Source: Candidatus Krumholzibacteriia bacterium (lineage in GTDB: Bacteria; Krumholzibacteriota; Krumholzibacteriia; LZORAL124-64-63). Taken from it: 7,989 bases of DNA. The DNA is taken from positions 1 through 7,989 of the forward strand of contig JAQULN010000053.1 of assembly GCA_028718575.1 (NCBI GenBank). The letters run 5' to 3'. The notes under the pieces are model-generated. The model saw nothing but the letters and a program-made list of their open reading frames with translations, was not told where the DNA came from and did no database searches. Below are positions 1 to 5,801 of this stretch, in pieces (the stretch's first letter is position 1; the number at the start of each line of letters is the position of its first letter). A program made the translations under genes and the position numbers.

Positions 1-317
1 GCGAAGCGCAACGCGCCCGGCTTTTCGACGCGCACTGTGACGGACTGCACCGGAAAGCCGGTCACCACCAGGCGGGCGATCTCGGTCGCGAGCTTCTCGA
101 CGGTGTAGAACGCCGAACCCTCGACCTACTCGATCACGTCTTTGGCGACCGAGCGATAGTTGAGGGCGTCGGCGATGGCGTCGCTGTCGCCGGCGCGGCG
201 CAGATCCGCCGACAGTTCGAGGTTGATGAGGATATCCTGTCGCTTCTCGCGTTCTTCCGGTTTGATGCCGACGATGCCGCGCAGCAACAGGTTCTTGATC
301 ACGATGCGGTCGGGCAT
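1..317 (-). pseudogene. folX: FolX/FolB-family dihydroneopterin epimerase/aldolase, interrupted by in-frame TAG, truncated at window edge
   Basis: The family acts on dihydroneopterin (FolB, aldolase in folate synthesis) or its triphosphate (FolX, 2'-epimerase in tetrahydromonapterin synthesis), as cytosolic multimers. Starting at ATG 315-317 behind an AAGGGAGG ribosome site, the protein shows IKNLLLRGIVGIKPEE, RQDILINLEL and DALNYRSVAK, which resemble E. coli FolX more than FolB. At 126-128 codon 64 is TAG. Read through it, the same frame continues VEGSAFYTVEKLATEIARL and VRVEKPGALRFA to the window edge, including the Glu and Lys positions used by the family. So the reading frame is intact apart from one codon. 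E. coli FolX has His at the aligned place (QHVE). The gene starts 22 nt after the folM-like gene, which supports FolX. It may be a true nonsense mutation, a base-call error or rare readthrough. The C-terminus lies outside the window. Confidence 0.8.
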
Positions 318-339
318 GGTCGCCTCCCTTGCCGGCGGC

Positions 340-1104
340 TCAAGCCTGATGCCGGCCGCCGTCGAGGTGGATCGTCTCGCCGTTGAGCGCCCGGTTGCGC
401 AGCACGAAAAGCAGCGCCTGCGCTACATCGTCCAGCGTCGGGAAACGCCGGGTCGGAATCTCCGCGCGCAACGTGTGCAGGTATCCGGCTTCGCCGCCCT
501 CGGGCGGTAGAACCGCCCCGAGCGCCAGTTCGTTGACGCGGACTCCGCGCGGACCGAGCGCCTGCGCCAAGCTGCGCGTGAGTCCGTGCAACGCCACCTT
601 GCTGATCGTGTAGGCGAAATGATCGGGGCCCGGCCGGCCCGCCCGCCAGTCGTTCAGGTTGACGATCACCCCGTCGCGTCCGGCCGGCAACTGGCGGGCG
701 AAATCGCGGCTCAGGATGAACGGCGCCTCGGCGTGGATCGCCTGGTAGCGGCGCCACTCGGCGAGCGTGGTCGTTAGCACGTCGCCAGGTCCGAAAAGCG
801 AGGCGTTGTTGACGAGGATGTCGAGCGGACCGAACGGCGCGGCGGCCTCGGCGATGAGGCCTTCACAGAAGGCCGGGTCGGCGAGGTCGCCGGCGACGAG
901 AGCGGCGCGGCCGTCGCCGGCCGCGATCTCGGCGGCGAGGTCGTGCGCGGCGGCAGCGCTACTGCGGTAATGGATCACCACGCGGATCCCTTGCGCCGCC
1001 AGTGCGAGCGCCAGATGGCGGCCGACGCGCCGGGCGCTCCCCGTGATCAGGGCGGTGCGGCCGGCGAGATCTTCCGGATAGTCGTCAGTTTTCGAGTCGC
1101 TCAT
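340..1104 (-). CDS. folM: Pteridine reductase, FolM/PTR1-type short-chain dehydrogenase
   Basis: This 254-residue cytosolic SDR probably reduces dihydromonapterin or dihydropterins with NADPH. Seen in the sequence: the nucleotide-binding TGSARRVG motif at residues 21-28, whose Arg-Arg is typical of NADPH-using pteridine reductases; NNAS at 99-102; and a triad of Asp152, Tyr165 and Lys169. The Asp lies 13 residues before Tyr in place of the usual SDR Ser, as in Leishmania PTR1 (Asp181/Tyr194/Lys198) and E. coli FolM (FTDY...AYAASK). The C-terminal DGGRHQA matches FolM's DGGRHLR ending. ATG 1102-1104 has a modest AAGGCAGG site. The gene sits 19 nt after an Smr gene and 22 nt before the folX-like gene, so it is probably cotranscribed with both. 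FolM function is inferred from motifs plus context; a generic SDR is the alternative. Confidence 0.85.
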   Translation of the reverse strand: MSDSKTDDYPEDLAGRTALITGSARRVGRHLALALAAQGIRVVIHYRSSAAAAHDLAAEIAAGDGRAALVAGDLADPAFCEGLIAEAAAPFGPLDILVNNASLFGPGDVLTTTLAEWRRYQAIHAEAPFILSRDFARQLPAGRDGVIVNLNDWRAGRPGPDHFAYTISKVALHGLTRSLAQALGPRGVRVNELALGAVLPPEGGEAGYLHTLRAEIPTRRFPTLDDVAQALLFVLRNRALNGETIHLDGGRHQA

Positions 1105-1123
1105 GCCGCCTGCCTTGTCTCGC

Positions 1124-1486
1124 TCAAACGTTGAGCATCAAGACCGTTGCGCCGTCGCCGCCCCAGGCCGGCGGCGCGGCGCGCCACTGGTCGACGAGTT
1201 GCGGATGGGCCTGGCACCAGGCGCGCACCGCCGGACCGAGGACGCCCTCGCCGCCGGGCGAGCCGCGGCCTTTGCCATGGACGACAAGAATCTCGCGTTG
1301 CCCCTTCGCGGCATAAGCCCGCACCTGTTGCTCGAGCCGTTGCATCGCCTCCTCGAAGGCGCATTTGCGAAGGAAGATCTCCGGCGGGCGCGGCGGGCGC
1401 GCGCGCGCAGAAGGTTGGTCTGTCGCCGCCTGCGCGGCGTCGGCGCGGGACTTTTTGCCTTTCTGACGCGCCTTGAAGCGACCCAC
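1124..1486 (-). CDS. Stand-alone Smr-domain protein, second of a tandem pair, LDLH motif lost
   Basis: Smr (small MutS-related) domains are nucleases or nucleic-acid-binding modules; E. coli SmrB cleaves mRNA at collided ribosomes. This 120-residue protein has a basic, disordered-looking N-terminus (GRFKARQKGKKSR, then a Pro/Arg-rich stretch to residue 35) and an Smr core from about 36: EEAMQRLEQQ helix, ILVVHGKGRG at 66-75 with the HGKG motif at 70-73, GEGVLGPAVRAW, and the C-terminal GGDGATVLML. Where the family has LDLHG, this copy reads IFLRK (37-41). I chose GTG 1484-1486 because AAGGAG lies 7 nt upstream (1494-1499) and the upstream Smr gene stops just 1 nt before; upstream in-frame sequence is shadow of that gene. 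Whether it retains catalysis is doubtful; RNA binding alone is possible. Confidence 0.85.
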   Translation of the reverse strand: MGRFKARQKGKKSRADAAQAATDQPSARARPPRPPEIFLRKCAFEEAMQRLEQQVRAYAAKGQREILVVHGKGRGSPGGEGVLGPAVRAWCQAHPQLVDQWRAAPPAWGGDGATVLMLNV

Positions 1487-1487
1487 A

Positions 1488-1868
1488 TCAAGGCTCCTTG
1501 CCCCGCGGTTCGCCCGGCGGCACATCCGGCGCTGCAGGCGCCGGCGCGTCCGCCGCGGCGCCAAGCGGCGCGAGTTCGACTACGGTCGCCCCCCAGGACC
1601 CGCCGTCGCCAGGGTGCCCGTAGCTCACGACCGCCGGATGCCGCCGCAGGATCTCATGCACCAACTCGCGCTGCACGCCGATCCCCTTGCCATGGATGAT
1701 CCGCACCCTGAGGATTCCGCGCTGGCGGCAGAGGTCGAGGTACTCGAGCACCAGTTCACGAACCTCTTGGGGTCGAAACATGTGCAGGTCGAGGACGCCG
1801 TCGATCGGCATGGCCACGGGATCGTCGAACAACTGCTCGGGAGCCGGCGTGTCATGGTCATCGGTCAT
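1488..1868 (-). CDS. Stand-alone Smr-domain protein, first of a tandem pair
   Basis: This 126-residue protein is nearly all Smr domain, and carries the motifs expected of an active endonuclease of the SmrA/SmrB class. GVLDLHMFRP at 24-33 contains the LDLH motif (26-29; the following Gly is replaced by Met). It is followed by a long helix (VRELVLEYLDLCRQRG), VRIIHGKGIGVQ at 55-66 with HGKG at 59-62, and the closing GGSWGATVVEL at 89-99. A Pro/Ala-rich tail follows. ATG 1866-1868 has a GAGGGG-like site upstream; an earlier ATG at 1938-1940 would add 24 residues with no domain content, so I prefer the shorter form. The stop is 1 nt before the next Smr gene. It leads the probable four-gene operon with Smr2, folM and the folX-like gene. 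The substrate is unknown; a link to pterin metabolism is not evident. Confidence 0.88.
   Translation of the reverse strand: MTDDHDTPAPEQLFDDPVAMPIDGVLDLHMFRPQEVRELVLEYLDLCRQRGILRVRIIHGKGIGVQRELVHEILRRHPAVVSYGHPGDGGSWGATVVELAPLGAAADAPAPAAPDVPPGEPRGKEP
1494..1499 (-). promoter_or_regulatory. Shine-Dalgarno AAGGAG setting the GTG start of the second Smr gene
   Basis: AAGGAG lies inside the last codons of the upstream Smr gene and 7 nt before GTG 1484-1486. It fixes this GTG start over nearby ATG and TTG codons in another frame and implies that the two Smr genes are translated from one message. Confidence 0.7.
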
Positions 1869-1946
1869 GCCCTCGACCCCTCGCTGGCTGGTGTGTTGAC
1901 GGTCTGCGCACAGCTTAACTCGATCTGGCCGGAATTTCACGCCCCA

Positions 1947-1963
1947 GCCCGGATCAACCGGGC
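1947..1963 (-). terminator. Possible hairpin downstream of the propeller gene
   Basis: GCCCGG and CCGGGC arms flank a 5-nt loop, 11 nt after the propeller stop. There is no U-run after the stem, so it is at best a weak or Rho-assisted terminator. The rest of the 105-bp spacer (1869-1973) shows no convincing promoter for the Smr operon. Confidence 0.3.
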
Positions 1964-1973
1964 ATGAGCCGGA

Positions 1974-3188
1974 TCAATCCGCCGCCACCAGATCGCACAC
2001 GATGACCTGGAACGCGTCGTCCTCGCGGACCGGATCGTCTTGTTCGGTCATGCCGAACGCCGCCCGCGACGTGGAACTGTGGTTGCGCAGGATCACCGCG
2101 CGGTTGTCGGGCAGCAGCCGCAAGGCGTCGTACGTGAGATCGCAATCCGCCCGCAGATGCACCTCCGCGCGCAACTCGCCGGCGGGGTCGTGAACGTCGT
2201 AGCGCATGACGACGCCGTCGGGCAGCTCGCGGGTCGCAAAGCAAGTGAATACCATGAGCGATCCGTCGGGTCGGCTATGCAGGCTCGTGATCGCGGGCTC
2301 GGTATCCAGCAGATGAAAGATGATCTCCTGGCGCACGCCGTTGACGACGACACGTTGGCCGTCGCGGATCTGTTGCTTGTCCTCGGCGGTGCGCCGGTAA
2401 GGCCTAAATTCGCGCTCGACCACGCGCACGAGGACGCCGTCGAGCGAGTAGTACTCGAGACGATACGCATCGCGCGCGGCGCTCATCACCAGGAGGTCGT
2501 CGGCCGCGAGATCCCACGCAGAATGCGGAAAAAAGGCCTGGCGTTCGTCGTGTGTGTTAGGCTGATAGACATGGACCGATTCCGAGGTCAGGTAGTCGTA
2601 CGTCCGCTCGCCGGCTTCGTCGAAACGAGATAAGACGCGGTTGAAGTACAGGCGGCTGCTGTCCCTGCGGTCGTCGAGCGTGTATTGGCCCGAGGCGATC
2701 CAGCCGTCGGGGACCCGGCGGACATGGAACAGATTCATCGGCGTGCGAGGCGACCAGGCGCCGGCGGCCAAGCCCTCGCGATCGAGGCAGACGATCTTCG
2801 CGGGCCAACCGCTGACCACCCCGAGAATCCCGTCGGGCAACACGAACAGGCGAAAAGGGCGCCGGAACTCGCCGGGCCCATCCCCGTCGCGACCCACGGT
2901 GCCGCGGAACTCGCCGTCGGGGCTGTAGATCAGGATGTGGCTGAGCTGCGAATCCAGCAGCAGAACGTCGCCGCCCGGCTCAGCCGCGCGGACATGCGAA
3001 ATGATGCCGATCAGCGGCGCGCCTTCGTCGTCGGCGTCGATCCGCCAGCGCTCGACGAGGACGAACGTGCGGACGACGGGCGGATCGGCGGGACAGCGGA
3101 CCAGCGGAACGTCGGCCGCCACCGGATCGACCGCGGCCAACAGGCACAAGAACACCAGCAACCATACCAACGTGAACCAGCGCCGCAT
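1974..3188 (-). CDS. Secreted 6-bladed beta-propeller (NHL-like) protein
   Basis: This 404-residue protein is probably exported to the periplasm or outside. Residues 1-25 form a signal peptide: MRRW, a hydrophobic core, then VAA before Asp26; there is no lipobox. The mature part has repeated beta-strand blades with DG turns. The clearest is at 86-120, ILIYSPDG, then GRDGDGPGEF (99-108), then LPDG, which is the pattern of NHL and 6-bladed propeller families. Later blades include YSLDG and SRPDG. No catalytic residues can be named; such proteins usually bind ligands or partners. ATG 3186-3188 follows GGGGGG. Upstream is a 122-bp gap with a hairpin and a possible promoter, so it may be its own transcription unit. 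The same frame stays open far upstream, but that is a GC-driven shadow of other genes. No neighbour explains its role. Confidence 0.8.
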   Translation of the reverse strand: MRRWFTLVWLLVFLCLLAAVDPVAADVPLVRCPADPPVVRTFVLVERWRIDADDEGAPLIGIISHVRAAEPGGDVLLLDSQLSHILIYSPDGEFRGTVGRDGDGPGEFRRPFRLFVLPDGILGVVSGWPAKIVCLDREGLAAGAWSPRTPMNLFHVRRVPDGWIASGQYTLDDRRDSSRLYFNRVLSRFDEAGERTYDYLTSESVHVYQPNTHDERQAFFPHSAWDLAADDLLVMSAARDAYRLEYYSLDGVLVRVVEREFRPYRRTAEDKQQIRDGQRVVVNGVRQEIIFHLLDTEPAITSLHSRPDGSLMVFTCFATRELPDGVVMRYDVHDPAGELRAEVHLRADCDLTYDALRLLPDNRAVILRNHSSTSRAAFGMTEQDDPVREDDAFQVIVCDLVAAD

Positions 3189-3253
3189 GATGGGCCCCCC
3201 AGCAATCAGTCGCCGCAACAGCGAGATCGTCGCCGATTTCTCCGGTCCGCTCG

Positions 3254-3282
3254 ATCCTACACCGCCGCCGGGACCAGGAAAA
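3254..3282 (-). promoter_or_regulatory. Possible promoter of the propeller gene
   Basis: On the minus strand TTTTCC (3277-3282) and TAGGAT (3254-3259) are separated by 17 nt. They match the sigma70 boxes at 3 and 4 of 6 positions. The start codon is 65 nt downstream of the -10 box. Tentative. Confidence 0.3.
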
Positions 3283-3305
3283 CCCCGAAAGCGCCGCGTC
3301 CGGCG
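3279..3305 (-). terminator. Possible terminator of the acyltransferase-like gene
   Basis: Just after the stop at 3311, a CGCCG / CGGCG stem with a 4-nt loop (3292-3305) is followed by CTTTCGGGGTTTT on the transcript. The U-run is split, so termination would be inefficient. Confidence 0.4.
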
Positions 3306-3310
3306 GGCTG

Positions 3311-4438
3311 TCAGGGACCGCCGTCCGGCCCGCCCGCCCGCAGCCGCGCCAGTCCGAGCAGACACAAACGCAGGATGTGCGCCTCGACCCAGCGGCGGCC
3401 GTGCCAGGATGCGAGCGCAGCCAGCGTGGTGCGGCCGGTACGCAGCGGCGCGAGGTCGCCGTCGCGCAGACCCTGAGCGCGGTAGAAGCAATGGTGGGTG
3501 AGGTCGGCCAGGACATCGCCCGGCCAGATCGCGAGGTCCGCCTCCAGTTCGACTCTTACCGTCGCCGCGGCCCGCGCCGCGCAGAGCGCAAACGCGCGCC
3601 GGTAGTCTTCCTGTAAACCGGAGGGGACACGGTCCCGCGCGCCGCCGTCCGCGACCGCCAGCGACGCCGCCGCGAGCAGCGACCAACCAGACCACTGGGC
3701 GAGGTCGGCCATGACTTCGTGAAAGATCCAGTCGTGTAGCAGCTGGGCAACCGTGGCCGGGTCGTCGCACCGCGTCCAACGCTGCGCCGGCTGGCCGCGC
3801 CAACTCACCCGGCGGCCGTCCTCCGTCCAGCGCAGAATCACCGGATATAGCGTGCGCTCGCTTTGGCAGAGCAACCGCGCCAGACAGGTCGAGACGCGCA
3901 CCTCGCGCCCGGGCAAGCAGTACGACACGCGGCGACTGACCGCGCCCGCCTGCGCGTCGAAGCAACGATCGGCGTCGGCGAAGATCAGCACGGCACCGCC
4001 TGCGCGCAGAGCGCCGCCGAGCCGTTCCAGTGCCGCGGCGTATCCCGCCGCATCCAGCCACTGCAGACAGCGACCGCGGCCATACCGACGCGCGAGGTCC
4101 TCGACGAGCGGCAGCCAGCGCTGGGTGGCGGCGGAGCTCGCCAACACCGTCAGGTCGACGCCGGCCGCGAGGTATGGCTCGAACAGACATGGGTATGGGC
4201 CCAGTTGCAAGCTGACGACCACACCGCTTGTCAGCTCCGGCGCGTCCGCCAGCAGACGGCGCCCCTCGGCCAGGCACCCGGCGTCGCCGGCCCGCAGCCG
4301 CGCCGGCAGCTCCGCCAGGCGGGCGGCATGGTTGCGGCGGTTGTGCAGCAAGGCCGCCAGATCGCCGATCTCGGCCGCCGGCGCCAGCGCGCGCAACAAC
4401 CAGAGGTCCCAGTGATGCGACGACGCGCCGGGCGTCAC
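3311..4438 (-). CDS. Degenerate LpxL/HtrB-like acyltransferase-family protein (tentative)
   Basis: This 375-residue protein has the layout of lipid A lauroyl/myristoyl acyltransferases (LpxL/HtrB), which act at the inner membrane. Visible are GVVVSLQLGPYP at 72-83 (where the family has SxHxGNWE), AAGVDLTVL at 91-99, the helix and strand of LERLGGALRAGGAVLIFADAD (137-157, family pattern L..G..v...aD), a CLPGREVRV strand (174-182), and TLYPVILRW (196-204, family vvPvf.R). The catalytic HX4D/E is absent: Gln78 stands at His and Pro83 at the acid. The C-terminal half from about 240 is helical and Ala/Leu-rich. There is no obvious N-terminal membrane anchor, unlike LpxL. GTG 4436-4438 overlaps the stop of the 70-residue gene as GTGA, so the two are translationally coupled. 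It may be a non-catalytic binder, or the fold assignment may be wrong. Confidence 0.5.
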   Translation of the reverse strand: MTPGASSHHWDLWLLRALAPAAEIGDLAALLHNRRNHAARLAELPARLRAGDAGCLAEGRRLLADAPELTSGVVVSLQLGPYPCLFEPYLAAGVDLTVLASSAATQRWLPLVEDLARRYGRGRCLQWLDAAGYAAALERLGGALRAGGAVLIFADADRCFDAQAGAVSRRVSYCLPGREVRVSTCLARLLCQSERTLYPVILRWTEDGRRVSWRGQPAQRWTRCDDPATVAQLLHDWIFHEVMADLAQWSGWSLLAAASLAVADGGARDRVPSGLQEDYRRAFALCAARAAATVRVELEADLAIWPGDVLADLTHHCFYRAQGLRDGDLAPLRTGRTTLAALASWHGRRWVEAHILRLCLLGLARLRAGGPDGGP

Positions 4439-4647
4439 GAATCCGTCGAACCGGCCGAATCGGCGCAGTCAGTCGAACCAGCGCAATCCGCCGCGTCGGC
4501 AGCGTCAGCGTCGGCGGCGTTCGCCGCGCCGGCCGGCGGCGCCAAGAGCAGCGGGCAGCGGTCCTTTTCTGCGGCCAACAAACGGGCGGCCAGCAGGTAC
4601 GTCTGCAATTCGCGGACATCCAGACGGCGCAGATCGAGCTCGAACAC
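4435..4647 (-). CDS. Small protein with acidic Ala/Asp/Ser tail, coupled to the acyltransferase-like gene
   Basis: I do not recognise this 70-residue protein. Residues 1-38 look folded: MFELDLRRLDVRELQTYLLA then ARLLAAEKDRCPLLLAPP, a strand followed by an amphipathic helix. Residues 41-70 are low-complexity Ala/Asp/Ser with two AGSTD units (56-60 and 65-69) and three Cys overall (31, 55, 61). I chose GTG 4645-4647 because GAGGAAGG ends 4 nt before it; a TTG at 4684-4686 would add 13 residues but has no ribosome site and lies inside a hairpin arm. The stop shares GTGA with the next gene, so the two proteins are probably made in step and act together. A partner, adaptor or substrate role is inference only. 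The coding call rests on that overlap, on the ribosome site and on the N-terminal composition. Confidence 0.6.
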   Translation of the reverse strand: MFELDLRRLDVRELQTYLLAARLLAAEKDRCPLLLAPPAGAANAADADAADAADCAGSTDCADSAGSTDS

Positions 4648-4651
4648 GGCA

Positions 4652-4659
4652 CCTTCCTC
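4652..4659 (-). promoter_or_regulatory. Shine-Dalgarno GAGGAAGG that decides the GTG start of the 70-residue gene
   Basis: GAGGAAGG ends 4 nt before GTG 4645-4647. It is the only strong ribosome site in the leader and lies 20 nt downstream of the alternative hairpins. Confidence 0.6.
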
Positions 4660-4678
4660 GTTGACCCGGTTCGTCCAG

Positions 4679-4717
4679 GCCGGCAACCGAGACGGGTTGC
4701 CGGCGTCTTGCGCCGGC
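4679..4717 (-). repeat. Two overlapping, mutually exclusive hairpins in the leader of the 70-residue gene
   Basis: In transcript order, GCCGGCG (4711-4717) can pair with CGCCGGC (4699-4705) across a 5-nt loop. Alternatively GCCGGCAACC (4695-4704) pairs perfectly with GGTTGCCGGC (4679-4688) across 6 nt. The two structures share 4699-4704, so only one can form. The rest of the 220-bp spacer (4648-4867) shows no gene; it contains an isolated TTGACA (4838-4843, minus strand) without a matching -10. The perfect 10-bp stem is seen directly; a regulatory role is inferred. Confidence 0.5.
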
Positions 4718-4867
4718 GCAATCGCAACGTCGATGCCCAGAGAACAGCGATCCCGGATGACGCAAGAACGACCGGCGACAAAGGGTCCAATGCTCGCCGC
4801 AGCCCGGGCCGGCGCGGGGCGCGCGCGGGCGATACCGTGTCAACCGCGATCGGCGGCGGTCTGCGTG

Positions 4868-5719
4868 CTAGTCGCCGAGCGTAGCCACCGCTTTGTAACC
4901 GGCGTGTTTGCGCAGGTTGAACACCCCGGTGTCCAGCAGCAGATACTGTCCCTTGATTCCCTGCAGGACTCCACCGACCTGCGGCGTGCGGTCCAGGGTC
5001 AGTCCCTTGACCTTGTCCGGGTAGGCGAGCACGGGATAGGCGAAGCGGTGCACATGGCGCTCCGCAGGTGGTAGCGGCGCCACGTCGAAGGCTTCCAGGA
5101 GCGCAAGCACCCGCGAGGCGAATTCGTCCAGGTCGCCATCGCCTGCCGCTTGTCGCAACATACGCGTCCAGTGAGTGCGGTCGGCCAGACCTTGTTCGTC
5201 CCGCAGCCGCGCCTCGATCAGGCCCGCAGCGCGGCGATCGGAAAGTACGGCCAGCGGGACGGCCAGGGTCGCGCCCTGGTCGAGCCAGCGCGTCGGGATG
5301 TTCTCGCGCCGGGTCAACCCCACCTTGGGCGCCGAGGTGAGCGCGGCGTACAGCACGTGCGGCCGGAAGCAGTGGCGATGCGCGAACTCGTTGTCGCGGC
5401 AGGGGTCCTGGGGATTGTGATAATGGCACAACTCGGGCTTGACGATGCAGATATCCGCTTCGGCGCGCGCCTGGAAGCACGGATAACAGAAGCCCTCGCC
5501 GAACGTCTTGCGCGTCGACCGCCCGCAGTACACGCAGGCGATGCGGCCGGTGAACTCGAGCCGCACCTGGCGCCCGAGGTAGGGGTTCAGCGGTTGGTCG
5601 AGCGCGCGCGCATCCGGCTCCCAGTGACCGTCCGCCAGGGCGTAGACCGCCGGCGCCTCGGCGGTCGCGCCGGGAGCGACCCGCAGTTTACGCAGGGTGC
5701 CGCGCCACGTCTCGCTCAT
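4868..5719 (-). CDS. DUF2797 family zinc-binding protein
   Basis: The function of this family is unknown. The 283-residue protein has the expected length and signature features. A zinc-ribbon-like set of CVYC (62-65) and CYPC (78-81) is followed by more potential ligands at Cys91, Cys98, His99, His101, Cys107, His115 and Cys117. The next segment, VLYAALTSAPKVGLTRRENI (122-141) then PTRWLDQGA, is the most conserved part of the family and looks like the core of a GIY-YIG nuclease domain (my reading). The C-terminus has KGLTLDR, GIKGQYLLLDTGVFNLRKHAGY. ATG 5717-5719 follows GAAAGG. The gene is divergent from the methyltransferase with an 82-bp spacer and ends in TAG. A cytosolic nucleic-acid role is plausible but unproven. 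Confidence 0.88.
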   Translation of the reverse strand: MSETWRGTLRKLRVAPGATAEAPAVYALADGHWEPDARALDQPLNPYLGRQVRLEFTGRIACVYCGRSTRKTFGEGFCYPCFQARAEADICIVKPELCHYHNPQDPCRDNEFAHRHCFRPHVLYAALTSAPKVGLTRRENIPTRWLDQGATLAVPLAVLSDRRAAGLIEARLRDEQGLADRTHWTRMLRQAAGDGDLDEFASRVLALLEAFDVAPLPPAERHVHRFAYPVLAYPDKVKGLTLDRTPQVGGVLQGIKGQYLLLDTGVFNLRKHAGYKAVATLGD

Positions 5720-5732
5720 ACGCGACCTTTCG

Positions 5733-5761
5733 TTGCGATCTGGGCCCGGGCTCCGTAATCT
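5733..5761 (+). promoter_or_regulatory. Possible promoter of the methyltransferase gene
   Basis: TTGCGA (5733-5738) and TAATCT (5756-5761) are 17 nt apart, matching the sigma70 boxes at 4 and 3 of 6 positions. It lies in the divergent spacer, 40 nt before the ATG. No clear promoter for DUF2797 is visible on the other strand. Confidence 0.3.
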
Positions 5762-5801
5762 GGACGGCGCTGCGCCGCCCCCCATCCCGATCCAGGCGTC
5801 G

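Noticed and set aside
1..128. Amber codon reassignment or pyrrolysine
   Set aside because: TAG terminates DUF2797 and the methyltransferase cleanly, and FolX-family enzymes are not known to carry pyrrolysine.
4838..4843. Consensus TTGACA on the minus strand
   Set aside because: Nothing like a -10 box at 16-18 nt; the region there is GC-only.
3863..5074. 403-codon open frame on the plus strand
   Set aside because: Antisense to three minus-strand genes, low-complexity composition, no domain pattern.
1974..5480. 1168-codon open frame on the minus strand
   Set aside because: Only the part from 3188 down is propeller-like; upstream it is Arg/Ala/Gly-rich antiframe of the acyltransferase-like and DUF2797 genes, which have better motifs.
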